Of a stretch of 64,000 nt of DNA, positions 34,555-45,615 are shown piece by piece. How positions within the stretch are numbered: the stretch's first letter is position 1; each line of letters starts with the position of its first letter. This DNA is from Xenoacremonium recifei. Lineage: Eukaryota; Ascomycota; Sordariomycetes; Hypocreales; Nectriaceae. The stretch is from positions 62,001-126,000 of the forward strand of contig WOFQ01000048.1 in NCBI GenBank assembly GCA_012184525.1, given 5' to 3'. The translations under genes were made by a program, and so were the position numbers. Below the pieces are notes generated by a model. The model saw nothing but the letters and a program-made list of their open reading frames with translations, was not told where the DNA came from and did not search any database.

Positions 34555-35084
34555 TCATATGTGATGGGCGGCAGGTCCTGGGCTCTGTCTGATACTCCTG
34601 AGTGCCCATTGGATACTGGATTAGGAAGCAGGATTTTGGATACTGACATTGCTCTTGTTTTTGCGCAACAACGGCTAAAATAATGAAACAAGTCTAGCCT
34701 AGCCAATAGTTACTTAGTCCTTGAGTCAAACGAATCTCATAACCACATCGCCTTACTGAAAATCTAACAGCTTGATTATGAAAAGGAATGCCATGATACG
34801 GTACCGTAGTTCAGTAAATAATTGCAGTTTCAGTTGAGGTGATGGTCATGGAAAAGGTTTCCATTTCCGAAGGGCATTTCCTTTCCATACTTCCTTCCAA
34901 GTGATAACCAATAGTATTCATTCACTTGCTTTCTTACCCCAGGATGCTAAGGGAAAAGTACACAGGTATCAGATTGCGAGAGACTTCTATGACACCCCTG
35001 AGATTGAAAACATGCATATTACGGAGTGGAAGTAAATTATATATTTGTTTATGTTCCGTTGTATTCATTATCCGGACTTCTAAC
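34555..35084. other. Convergent intergenic region, MFS permease / GH105
   Basis: 530 AT-rich bases holding two 3' ends. No gene is recognisable. Confidence 0.6.
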
Positions 35085-36203
35085 CTACAAATAAACCCTC
35101 AAAAATTCGACCAAGGCCATAATAGCCATGGCCTGTCCGTATGGCATGCTTGTCAACGGAATATCCTTATAGTGCTGAAGATCATGTCCCATCGTGGTGC
35201 CATAAGAAGTATTTTCGAGTTCGCCCTCGGGATTGATATTGCCAAGTATTGCCTTAATTGCTTTTATGCCAGCCTCTGAATACTTCCTGTCATGCTCGAG
35301 GTATCTCAGCCGCTTGGACTTGAGAAGGCCGTACGCAAACCCCGCGGTGGCACTGGCTTCGACATAGGATCCTTCATCCTCTGAAATATCGAGCAGCGTC
35401 CGCCACAATCCATTAGAAGCTTGAAGATCGACCAGAGCGTCGCACTGACTGCGGAGAGTATTGGAGAGAAAGTATCGGATAGGGTCGTCTTCAGGCAGGT
35501 CAAGCATTTCAATGATTTCAGGAATTGATATAGTCAACCAGCTGTTCCCTCTTCCCCAGAGAGCTTTCGCAAAGTTGTGGCCACCTTTGAAAGTCCAGCC
35601 ATGGAAGAAGAGTCCTGTCTTGGTGTCGAAGAGATACTGAATATGGATGAGGAATTGCCGTTTTGCTTCAGCAACATAATGAGGGCGGTTGAGAACCAAC
35701 CCGATTTTTGCCAGTGGAAGCACTGTCATCATCAGAGTGTCATCCCACAACTCTTGCTCATTGGCCTCAATATATGTGATGTGCTGCATACCACCGCGTT
35801 CTGTTCGTGGAAGGTCATGATACGCCCATTCAGCCCAGCTCTCGAGCCAAGGGAGATAGACCGGGTTCCGCGTCTTCTCATACACGCAGGCCAGAGTCAG
35901 AAATACAGCCATTGTGTTGATATTCTTGCCTTTATGGCCCTCTTTGAATCGTGCATCAAACCAATCTTCAATGATTTGGAGCCAGGTGCTCTCACCCGTC
36001 ATTTCATAGTACTTCCAAATGCCATACAAGCCAACGCCGTGAGTCCATTCCCAGTCATTCCATCCTTTGGGATCAATAACGCTCCCGTCCTCAAGTTTGA
36101 CTAGCCACTCTTCTGCGCTTTTGGCATGAATAAGTTGGTGAATCAGCAGACGGATTTGCTTGTGGACATCCGCCGAAGCGATGCCGTAGACTTCGGCTGG
36201 CAT
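35085..36203 (-). CDS. GH105 unsaturated rhamnogalacturonyl hydrolase (YteR/YesR-like)
   Basis: Removes the delta-4,5-unsaturated galacturonate residue from oligosaccharides left by rhamnogalacturonan or pectin lyases. Single exon, 372 residues, the normal length for GH105. Visible features are Trp-Asn-Asp-Trp-Glu-Trp-Thr-His-Gly-Val-Gly-Leu-Tyr near residue 48-60, Asn-Ile-Asn-Thr-Met-Ala, and Glu-Gln-Glu-Leu-Trp-Asp-Asp-Thr-Leu-Met-Met with the candidate catalytic Asp154/155. Ala-Leu-Trp-Gly-Arg-Gly-Asn-Ser-Trp and Glu-Ala-Ser-Ala-Thr-Ala follow. There is no signal peptide, so it should act inside the cell, which fits the neighbouring uptake carrier. The ATG at 36203 is the first of the frame. 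Confidence 0.94.
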   Translation of the reverse strand: MPAEVYGIASADVHKQIRLLIHQLIHAKSAEEWLVKLEDGSVIDPKGWNDWEWTHGVGLYGIWKYYEMTGESTWLQIIEDWFDARFKEGHKGKNINTMAVFLTLACVYEKTRNPVYLPWLESWAEWAYHDLPRTERGGMQHITYIEANEQELWDDTLMMTVLPLAKIGLVLNRPHYVAEAKRQFLIHIQYLFDTKTGLFFHGWTFKGGHNFAKALWGRGNSWLTISIPEIIEMLDLPEDDPIRYFLSNTLRSQCDALVDLQASNGLWRTLLDISEDEGSYVEASATAGFAYGLLKSKRLRYLEHDRKYSEAGIKAIKAILGNINPEGELENTSYGTTMGHDLQHYKDIPLTSMPYGQAMAIMALVEFLRVYL

Positions 36204-37007
36204 TGTGGAGGGGTTTGTTGCGGTGATTCGTTTGGATATTGGCAGAGACTAGAAAGTTGGAACGCAAGCGAGTTCCGGATGAGAGCACAGTAAGTTGGTT
36301 CTTCGCGTTAAGTACCCATGTATCTTACGAATCCTTCGCTGAACACGCGAGCTATAGCGTCAATGCCTAACTATCGGAAAAGCAGCTTGGGGGGCACCCC
36401 CAAACCCTGCGGGCTGTACTTCAGCGGCTCACCCGTCTTGCCCGGTTTGCCAAATGCGGTCAAATCCGACCGAGTTATTGTTTCGAGTTATCACCGGGCA
36501 TGCTGGATCAAGCCATCCGACTTGCCTCGTCTCAGGTACAGCGTCAAAGGACGGGCTTCGTTTTCCTTGAATGCCCTCCGAGATGGCGTCTTCCCCGCCC
36601 CCAATGAACCAGCCCCAAATCCTTTGCGAGCGATCAACAACCAACAAGATCTACTGCATCAATTTCCAGAGCCGGACAAGCCAATCGGTGCGGCTTGCAT
36701 TAACACGAAAACTCTGTGTGACATCGAGTAGTCGGATTACATGCAAACAAGAATCAGTGTCAACGTGCATTTGGCACAAACTCAAGATTCTAGAACTGCT
36801 AAGAGAGTCCACAGACTACAGCGTGATGATAACTCGACAGCTTGCGAGTACCGGATTGGGACACTTCGGTTTCATACTGAAGCAACATGAAATAGACTTG
36901 AAGGCATATACACTGACAGCCGTTTCTAAGTGGAATGTGCCGTTTAAATGACAGAAAAGTCTCCCCTGTTCCATGTCCCATTATGTCTCCTTGCCAGAAC
37001 CGGGATG
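36204..37007. promoter_or_regulatory. GH105 promoter region and 3' end of membrane-protein gene
   Basis: 804 bases without a recognisable gene. It contains the inverted repeat at 36387-36403. The open frames on the plus strand show no family features. Confidence 0.55.
36387..36403. repeat. 7-base inverted repeat in GH105 promoter
   Basis: TTGGGGG and CCCCCAA are separated by GCA, 184 bases upstream of the GH105 ATG. It may be a regulator half-site pair; no factor is assigned. Confidence 0.5.
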
Positions 37008-37920
37008 TCAGAGAGCCGTTCCAGGAGCTACATGGATCTCTTCATCGCTCGGTCTGCCTTCTCCTTCACCATCGCTGGACCTGCCACCAAATCTCACCCC
37101 ATCAAAGACCACATTCTCCGTCCACACACTACCCAGTCGCTCCCTCTCGCGATCCCGCTCACCCCGCCGCTCTCGCTCTCTTTGCTCTTGTGAGATGAGC
37201 CAGACCTCCGCCTTCTTGTAATCCGGCTCGTCATATGTTTGAGCTGTCGATACGGAGCTGACCGACGGATGTCGATCTGCATTTTCTTCTGATTCAGCCG
37301 CCTCAGCTTCCTCTCTTTCGCGTTTCAATCGCTTCCGACGACGGTATAAGAGACACGTCGCTAGCGAGAGGGCGTAAAGCCCTAGGATAACGACGATGGG
37401 GATTCCAATAGGAGCTGCCCAGTGAAGTCCGCGAGAGCGCTGAGGAAGTTAGCAGAGAGAACAGAGTGAGGAAGTGGAGAGGTTAGGGAATTTGACATAC
37501 CGTGTCTTCAAGTGTCCATGGCGGTGAGATAGTCCAGCTATGGTTGCCATCGCTCATGGTAGTTAACCATACGGCGTAAAGATTATCTGGCAAGTCATCG
37601 GGAGTCCATGTACATGATTTTGTTCCAAGATATTCTGCCGAGTAAGTTAGGAATCGTCGTCAAAGCTGTCGACAAGCGCGCCCCTGGTGAGGAAGATGAC
37701 ACTTACCTGTCAAGTTTTCAACCAGGGTATACTCCTTTACTCCATCCTTCGGATATGTGATTCGAAAAAGCCCCAACTGGGCATCATCAACACCCTCAAT
37801 CGTCTCGTTCCATTCGATAGTAAACGGCTCGCCATTCGAGATGCTCTCGTTCCACTCCTCGTTGGTGAACTTCAAGCCATGGCCCTCCGTCTCCGGGCCA
37901 TCGGCATCCCTTTTGAACAT
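37008..37920 (-). CDS. Single-pass membrane protein with extracellular beta-type domain (Kre9/Knh1-like?)
   Basis: Not a family I can name with certainty. Exons are 37707-37920, 37501-37634 and 37008-37439, giving 259 residues; both introns are clean and in phase. Residues about 10-115 are an N-glycosylation-rich outer domain with repeated Asn-x-Ser/Thr sites. The order Phe-Thr-Asn-Glu-Glu-Trp, Gly-Glu-Pro-Phe-Thr-Ile-Glu-Trp resembles the Kre9/Knh1 cell-wall fold. A membrane helix at about 125-145 (Pro-Ile-Gly-Ile-Pro-Ile-Val-Val-Ile-Leu-Gly) is followed by Tyr-Arg-Arg-Arg-Lys-Arg and a long charged cytoplasmic tail rich in Arg/Glu. The annotated start lacks a signal peptide. A type I protein needs one, so a further 5' exon probably lies upstream, between 37,921 and about 38,350. 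I could not fix it. Confidence 0.75.
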
Positions 37921-39230
37921 AAGAAGGTAAAGACGCCAGAAAGAGACAGACAGACAAACAAAACCCTTTGAGAGAAGGCTATTGACGCGCGATCTTCCTC
38001 CCTAGTGCAGTCTTCTATCGTGGTAGTAGGACACGACCGCGGGCAGTTGTGGAAACATGGGGAATTTTTACCGGGCCTTGAAAGCGCGGGGAGGAAAGGA
38101 TGGAAACAAAAAAAGCGGGCAGATGGTATTATAGGTATGAGGTGTAGGAGATACGTACTGATTACGCTGCGTGGGAGAATGCATGATGATTGTGAGGTCT
38201 CAGACCGGGCAAGGGAGGGCCGGCCGATTTGGTCATCGAATCGACAAGGGGGGAGAAGCGCCGAAGATGTCGGGGAACGATGGGGCAGAACCGCAAGAGA
38301 CGAGAGAGAATAGGCAGCAAGAAAGCTGAGCCATACATATAGAACAAGCTGAGGACGTCGAGTTGGAGAGCAGCGAGCGCAAACTCATCTTTCTGGACAT
38401 CTCCTTCGAGGACATCCCAGTGTCATCCTTATCAGCAACACCCAGCCTCGCCAGCATGATCAGCAATCACAGCCAACCGGGCACGCACTCGCCTACCAAA
38501 TCTCACCGTCGCCGTTCGTTCCGAGATGGTTCATCCAGGACCAGCCAAGCAAGCCCCCCGACCCATCCCCCTCTGCCGCCCCAGGAATTGGAGCCCCCTC
38601 TGGGAAATACGACGCCCACTTGAGCCCAATCTCACGATACTTCGTCTGGGCGGTCCTCGTCGTCAGCTGCTCGCTCAGCCCGACCCAGGAGCTCACCACC
38701 AGCTGGATTGCAGGCGCCAGGATCCCACCAATACCAGTCCGCACATGCAGTCATGGCATTCCAGGCGTCGTCAAGCGAAGGTTCCTTCATCTCCTGTTTC
38801 GCAGCGGTAAGACAGTCGTCCCGTCTCGGTAGTGTCTCTGCACATCGCGGAACTTGTGTGTGTAAGTCGGCATCTTCGGGGCCTGCCACTGCCGATGAAG
38901 GTCTCCACAAGACAGGCTGCTGGACCGTGCGCGGGGCCAAGTGGGGCCGGGACTCGCGGAGACGCGATGCGTTTTACTCGCAACAACGCGGCATCGGATG
39001 CATGCTGGAACTTGGACTCTGCCAACATCGTGAGCTTCATCCGACTGGACACTCGACGCCTCGTCTTCCGAGAGACTCGCCGCCCATTCTCGCCTGCTAA
39101 GTGCCGCATTTGCACCCCACCTCCATTCTCAGAGCAAAGACGAACAGACTCGACCTGCCCCGGAGACTTGATTGATCGCAACTGCGGGGTGCAAAGTAAA
39201 CAAGACAACGACAACATCACCGCAACCACC
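37921..39230. other. Intergenic region, upstream of membrane protein and of SPC19
   Basis: 1.3 kb between divergent genes. It probably contains the missing signal-peptide exon of the minus-strand gene. Short open frames near 38,493-38,940 (minus) cannot be joined into a convincing gene. Confidence 0.5.
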
Positions 39231-39784
39231 ATGGCCAACGCCAATCTCGCCACCTACGCCGACTGCGTATCCTCTCTACGCACCTCCCTCAAGTTTCTTG
39301 AATCCTCTGTTGAGACGCTAGACAACGGCGTCTCTGATTTCCCGCGCCTCATCAACGTTCTCAAAACCGTCCGCGTACGCCCCCCTCACCTACTCACCCC
39401 TCTCCAACTATCTCCTCTAACAGCCCTCAGCACTACGAACTCATCCCCCAGCCCACTCTCGCCGCCGCCGAAGCCTCTCTGCGCGACGACATCGGCCCGT
39501 ACATCGCACTACTCCTTGCCCGCGCCGACTCGCAGATCGAGCGTCAGGAGCGCCGCATCGAGACCCTCAAAGCCCGCGCTGAGCTGCAACAGGGCCGGCT
39601 TGCGCGCCCAGACGATTCTGCAGATGCGAATCTGCGCTCACGGAGCCGTCAGCTCGGCGTGGAGGAGAAGTTGCGCGCGAGAGCAGTGCGGCAACGCAAG
39701 GAGGCGTTGCGATATGGCGTAGAGCGACTGGAGTTGGAGGTGTTGCAGAAGGAGAGGGAGCTGCGGAAGAGGCTGGATGGCTGA
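39231..39784 (+). CDS. SPC19: DASH/Dam1 complex subunit Spc19
   Basis: Kinetochore subunit of the DASH ring, which couples chromosomes to spindle microtubules in fungi. Exons are 39231-39374 and 39431-39784, giving 165 residues, the normal size. The N-terminus has Cys-Val-Ser-Ser-Leu-Arg-Thr-Ser-Leu and Leu-Asp-Asn-Gly-Val-Ser-Asp-Phe-Pro-Arg-Leu. After the intron come His-Tyr-Glu-Leu-Ile-Pro and Ala-Ser-Leu-Arg-Asp-Asp-Ile-Gly-Pro. The rest (about 75-165) is a charged coiled coil with Gln-Ile-Glu-Arg-Gln-Glu-Arg-Arg-Ile-Glu-Thr. The acceptor at 39430 was chosen over the AG at 39423 because only it restores the frame. Confidence 0.93.
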
Positions 39785-40927
39785 AGCAGGACATCTTGCG
39801 AATGCATAGTAGGAAACATGTCGGAGAAGATGCGGCAGCTTGAGAAGGACCCAGCCGTTTGGGTACGGCCGCGGATCGCTCCGTGTGGGATCGGCGTCTT
39901 TGGGGATTCGCGCTGTCAGAGTCGAGTCAAACTCGAGGACTCACCTGGCCACCCGGTCCGGGGCAACGTGCCGATCCTGACCAGATCCCCAGATCGCCTC
40001 ACGACACTTGACCGGGGAACAAGCCTGGTCTGAGTTACCAGGGAGCCTTGACAAGACATATCTAGATCCAAGGATGACGGAGGCGATCATCCATGGTCAC
40101 GATGCAGGGAGCCAAGCATCACCATCATTCTTCTCAACATAGGTAGCACCCGTCCGAGTTTCGGATGACCAATTGATACCCTTTTCGCGCCGAAAATACG
40201 TCTCACATCTCACTCACAGCCCAGCCCCAAAAGCTTGGTTCACCACATTCCACCCAGCTTTCAGGAAAGATCTGCATTTCACGATAGCTTCGTCTCATTT
40301 GACGTAGTCCGTTCATTCCAATAATCGTCTCATTTCACCACTACCAAGGGATATCATTTTCAACCCCCTCAATCTCTCTAGCCTCCGATATTTCTGCCCC
40401 CATGACACGACAAAAAACAGGTTCCCGAGGCCTCCAAAATCCGCCTCCCCTTATGGCCAAATCCTGAACCCAAAACACCCAAAATATTTCCCCCGTCATC
40501 TTCGGATTCCAGCCAGACGTGTTGGATACACATGATAGCCAGCGACGGGTCTAGCCGTGAAAGGTGCCAACCCCTGCGCAGGAGATTCAAGTTCCTCCAG
40601 ATCAAATGGATAATATGAATGAAGACGACAGGGAGATGTCGAAGAAAATAATAAAAAAGGGGGTGACACCAAAGATAGACAGTAGAAACAGACATGTAGC
40701 ACAGAGAGAGGCCTTCCAGGCTTCGTCGACCGTTGGTACTCCATCCAGCACATTTCCCATTGATACAAAAGCAAGCACGTAGAAACAAAGCAGGCGGCGC
40801 GGAGTCGTGACTCTAAAACGTTAACGCAAAAGAAAAACAGGAAGAACAAGCAGCCCAGTCGGACACTCGACGGCTTTTGTAATCGCACAGTCCAGGGTAT
40901 TTTCGATTATCCGTTGGGTTTCATTGC
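39785..40927. other. Convergent intergenic region, SPC19 / SHO1
   Basis: 1.1 kb with two 3' ends. I see no recognisable gene; the longest open frames (40378-40888, minus) lack family features and are probably SHO1 3' untranslated sequence. Confidence 0.55.
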
Positions 40928-41951
40928 TCATAATAGGATGAGGTAATTGCTTGGTGCAATACCTGTCTGTCCGGTTTCTTTGCGTGCTTGCCACCACCGT
41001 CCGCTCACGTCTGATACTTCGAGGATTTCGTGCTTAGAGAAGGAAATTTCGTTGGCGTCGTCGGGGTTGGCCTCGTAGCTGTAGATAGCCTTTGCTCGGT
41101 AAGGATACTCCGTAGGAGGGACAACTTCGGTGTCGGCACCGGGCGATGCAGCAGGCTTGGGCTGCATGGTCGGGTTGAAGCCCGGGGGAACCGCAGAGCC
41201 TCTAGCTCCGTTCGCTTGTGAAATACCACCAACAGGCGAAGGGTTCTCGAACCCGCTGAGCTGTGCCGATGTATACATCTGGGGAGGCTGGACCGAGTTG
41301 GACGTCTCGGGACGTCCAGTGCCGCCGTAGGCGTTCATCGTAGATCGGTGCATAGTAGCTGATTCCTTGGCTAGGGCGAACGAGTCAATGTAGGCCCGTG
41401 GTGTTGATGACGGCTGGGACCCAAAGTAAAAGACCCAGACAATCTAAATGGAAGAGTTAATTACGTGTCCAGGCGTGCCATGCTTCGACAAATCGACGTA
41501 CCAAGATCATGGAGAGCAGGATGAAACCGGCTGCGGCAGCCTCTCGAGCACCACTCTTAGAGTACACGAGAGCATTAACCACCACAGTGATTATAGGAAT
41601 GCCTGCAGACAGGAAGCCAGTCAAGGCAACGTTGTAGGTGTGAATCGCATCGGCGGCAACGACGACGAAGACGCCGAGGATGAGGAACAAGCTATAGACG
41701 ATGGCCCACCAGGTATAGGTCGGGAGTTCGCCATCACCGTCTTTCGGCTTTTCCACCTTGCCAATGATACTGGCAATGAACGAAATGAACCAAGCAAGCT
41801 GTGGGCGGAGTTAGCAACTGAGACTTCTGGGGCGATAAGGGTCTCGTACAAGACTGATGGAAATGGTAGCAAGGGCGAAGGGGTCGCCGAGGATGTTGGC
41901 CATCTGGATGCCCTTGCGCCCGCCGCCGTACATGCCCCTCGAGTTGTCCAT
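40928..41951 (-). CDS. SHO1: Osmosensor Sho1 (four-TM, SH3 domain)
   Basis: Membrane sensor at the head of one HOG-pathway branch; its SH3 domain binds the MAPKK Pbs2. Exons are 41850-41951, 41502-41798 and 40928-41443, giving 304 residues. Four hydrophobic segments lie in the first half, with Asn-Ile-Leu-Gly-Asp-Pro-Phe-Ala-Leu-Ala-Thr-Ile as the fungal Sho1 signature. A Pro/Gly/Ser-rich linker follows, then the SH3 domain with Ala-Lys-Ala-Ile-Tyr-Ser-Tyr, Glu-Ile-Ser-Phe, Arg-Trp-Trp-Gln-Ala-Arg and Ala-Pro-Ser-Asn-Tyr. The start was placed at Met-Asp-Asn-Ser-Arg-Gly-Met-Tyr-Gly-Gly-Gly, which fits family N-termini. In-frame ATGs at 41957 and 41993 would add 2 or 14 residues. Confidence 0.94.
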
Positions 41952-44900
41952 TTTCATAAGTGACGGGGAGTTCAAAGAGCCGTAAGATGGCATAAGGAAA
42001 ACGGCCTATCCGATCGATGCGCCGGCTGATGCGACTCGGTCGGGAAGTCGAGGTCGTTTGGGAAGAGGTCGATGAAAGAAATCGAGATTGGGACGTCGGA
42101 ACGGAGATTATCGAGCTCGATTGCTACCGGAGCATCGACGAATAAAAAGAGTCGTTTGAAATCGGGGGGCGCAGGAAGAAGAGGAGTCGTCGAAGGAAGA
42201 GGGCGCGAGAGAGCTGAGCGCTTAGGCGAAAGGTCGACAAGGCGTGGAGATGGGGAACGAGATTGAGAAAAGATCCAATGAGGAAAAGGAGCGACAAAGT
42301 TGACGACAATTCAAGGCGATGAGGCGATGATCGTCGAAAAAACTCAAGATGGCAAAGGGGAATGGAAAGGGAAAAAAGGATTGATGGTTGTGGGTGTGGT
42401 GAGATGGAAAGAGAAGGGGAAGGTTGGGAGGCGATGGAAGGATGACCACTGCACCTAGCAGCCCGCAGCAGGTGGGTGGAGGGAAAAAGCGCGGATGGGA
42501 TGGGGGATTGGAAAACCAGCCCAGGGGCGCAGCACCGCTTTAGAGGTGTTGGTAGGGCGGCAGTACCTCAGCAGTACCTGTCTCGTACTCGGCCGGGGAC
42601 ACCTTATGCTGACGCGGACGGAGCAGGGCAACGTGCAAACGCCAAGTATCGCTAGAGGTACCGGGGCAGGGAGCTGGCTGACGGAGGCGATGGAAGGAAA
42701 ATAGAAGAGAAGGCAGGCAGTGCTTGATTCCCAGAAGCCGCGACTGCTGCTGTTCAGAAGAAGATGTGGTAAGATGAATGGACAAAAGTACAAAAGTAAG
42801 CCGAGGGGAGAAAGTCGGCGAGAGGGTCGAAGGAACGGGTAGGAAGAGGAGCTGGCTGGGCTGGCGGGCTGATTTGATGACCCGGGAAGCACGACAACAA
42901 GCTAATTACAGCCGTGACTTGACTGTGACAGCTGGCTAGTACCGACCGACTAGCAGGTCGTTCGTTCGGGAGCCGCGAAATGAAGGGCTTTTTCGCTGCT
43001 GACCCCAGACGTCGAGGGAGGGAGGAGACGGGCTGGACGGGGTCCGGTGCGTGCGCGTGTGCGAGGCGTTGGGCTTTTAGTGGGCGACACCCCTGAAATT
43101 GGCTGTGATTGTGGTGGCGTCGAGCGAAGTGGACAGCGATCGCGATTTGGATGGCTTCGAGGGCTGTTTGATGTCTGCTCGAGGACGAGGATTTGGTGAT
43201 GTGATGAGACGTCGTTGTTCTTTCCTGTTGGGGTTTCTTTGACGAGATTCGAGAGACACGTGTGCGGACTCGGCAAAAGGAAAGAGCATCAGGTTCAGCT
43301 TCCCCAGGCGGTGCCTGCAGCCGCAGTCTTAATATCGACTGCCTCGCCACAGCCCTGCCCCTCCATCACCATCCAGACGCCGCGAGGAATGCTCGCCGGC
43401 CATTGAATCGTTGACCGATAATGCGGAGGCCGGGCAGCCTCAATGCCCGTCGACGTCGACGTCGCCCACGCCCTGCACAGGAATGCGCGCTCAACCACCT
43501 GCCGCTTGGCCCGTCGGCCTGAGGCCCTCTGCGGTCGCCGTGATAGGCTGCGGGCGCCTTGTGAGCCCTTCACGGCGAGGGATGCAGGGATTCATGCAGG
43601 GGGTTCAGGGTCCCCCCGTCTACGGGCTACGAGTCCGGAGTTTCATGCTGGCCTGTTGCGCAGCCCACCAACACGCTGCTTCACGCTGACATCCAGACTG
43701 TCCGGCTCGGCGACGACACGCAGACTACAAAGACGACCGCCCTCGTCTGCTGGCCTCTGGAGCCTCTGGACCAGCCGCTCGCGTGCCCCCTCCCTTCGCG
43801 CTCCCTGCCTTTGTGCAGCTTCGATGCGCCCAGTTCCCGCAGTTCCAGAACACAGGCCCGACGGCCATTCGCCCATTGCCTCCCGCCCTCGTCAGAGACA
43901 ATGAATCGCAACGCCCCAGCGTTCGTCGACAAAACTCTGCAGCCACTGACCGAGTCGCTGCTCACACACCGCACGAAACACATCACATGCATAGCACGTC
44001 CAGTGCATCTCAGCTCGCTCGACTCTTTGACGTCTAAACCGCCAATCGCATCTAGCACAGACCCGGATCAGCAAGCGCAGCGGCGGCTCCTCGACGTTGC
44101 GCGACAGCTATTGTGGGGGATGCCCTCGTTGCGTGCGATGCTGGCAAAGGCATCCATTGGTGAGAATTCCTCTGTCCCTCCAGACTCAATGGTAGATCGC
44201 ACCCATGTGCGGCTGATCCACGCCGACTCTATCGCGACCAAGCCTTTGCGGGGACGGTGATCGTCTCTCTCGATGCTCGCTTCTCAGTGTCAGGTGTTGT
44301 TTCTGCTCGCGCGCAGCGGCGATCGGCAGAGGCTCTGGCGTCTGCTGAGGCAGGTTGGTAGGATATCCGACACCTTTCCAACCCCAACTGTGTCATGTCC
44401 AAGTTTTCTCTGTTCTGGCGATCAGGCCCCGACGCCTCGTTCTCACGTGGGCGAGAGTATCTGTCTCAACCTCGCAAAGTCTCAACGATGTACTCCATGG
44501 AGACAGACATCTCAGACAGCTTCCGTAGCCGTGGTTGAACGTGTGGACCGAACGCGCAAGCTGTGGGTTTGTATCGAGGGAGAATTCCATGATGCTAAAA
44601 AATGCTCTCCCTACAGCATCCGATCTTGCCTCCCCTTCCGATCTTGGAAGTCAACCACATGAGACCATCCGCTCCTTCCGTAAAAGCAATGCCAGAATAC
44701 CTTACCTGAGCAGGGGTTTAGCCCTACCTTATCGACTCTTCCATTTCTCAATCATCATGCCCGGCCCATCCGATGTCGTGCCTCGTCGATTGCAACCTTG
44801 AAACGCTTCCCGAGAAAACCCCTGCTGGCGCGCCGTTGGTGGCCTCCCAGAAGCCGTTGGCTCTTCTCATTACCCCTGACTAAAGGCACCTAACGTTGAT

Positions 44901-45615
44901 TAATCCGCTACCCGCACCGCCACCTCCGCTGTAACCTCAAGACTCAATTGGCCGCTCCAGCCACCAGGTGGCACCCTAACACTCGATACGAGTCCGCCTC
45001 CACTGCAAGGAATTCGATGGCATCTACCCATCGCCGGCCAGGTATGCAAGGCCTCGATATGGTCCAGCGGCATTTGACGGAGCCATAATGGTGGGTGCTG
45101 CGTCGGCAGTTGGGTCTTACAGCAGCTGGACGGTATGCGTGCGCCTCCCGACAACGCCATTGTCTCTCTGACCCGTACGTATCCAGCGTCTCCGTTCTTG
45201 ACCGTTTCATCTACCATCCGGCATTGGTGCCACGCTAGAGTGGAAGATCGGCAGACAATTCTCTGTCAGCTCACAGACTACTCACGACGACTGCTTCACC
45301 TTTGTTCCGCCAGAATGTTTGCTGAGCGGCTTCCGGCAGCGGGTCTGCCAACGGCATTCAACATGTCCGTAGCCTTCCTCCGTCTTTCTGAAACACGGAG
45401 CATCAGAAACCCGTGCTGAAAGTAGCACGTCCTATTCGGGTGCCGGGCGACTCGTATCACGGGAGCTTGGGCAGTCTTCGGTTTGTCTAGGTCCAATCTT
45501 TGATGAGACCGCCACAATCAAGTCTTTGTCACAACCTCTTGCATTTCGGAGGCCAACTATCCTAGGGTATACGCAAGCGAGAAGCAAAACAACAATCACA
45601 AAATCCAGGCTCTCA
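41952..45615. other. 3.7 kb region upstream of SHO1
   Basis: No gene can be supported. The first kilobase is purine-rich on the plus strand, so C/T-rich in the SHO1 direction, as expected for a long SHO1 leader and promoter. From 43,300 to 45,600 there are several short open frames on both strands without recognisable motifs. One plus-strand frame near 43,900-44,260 could be part of an unknown gene, but no start, splice pattern or family supports it. The 3' end of the NACHT gene closes the region. Confidence 0.45.

Noticed and set aside
38493..38940. Minus-strand frames with Trp-rich pieces between the membrane protein and SPC19
   Set aside because: A 51-base intron with good signals can be drawn, but it leads to an immediate stop; no consistent gene results.
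43411..44260. Plus-strand open frames upstream of SHO1
   Set aside because: No family resemblance, no coherent exon structure; listed only as a region worth transcript checks.
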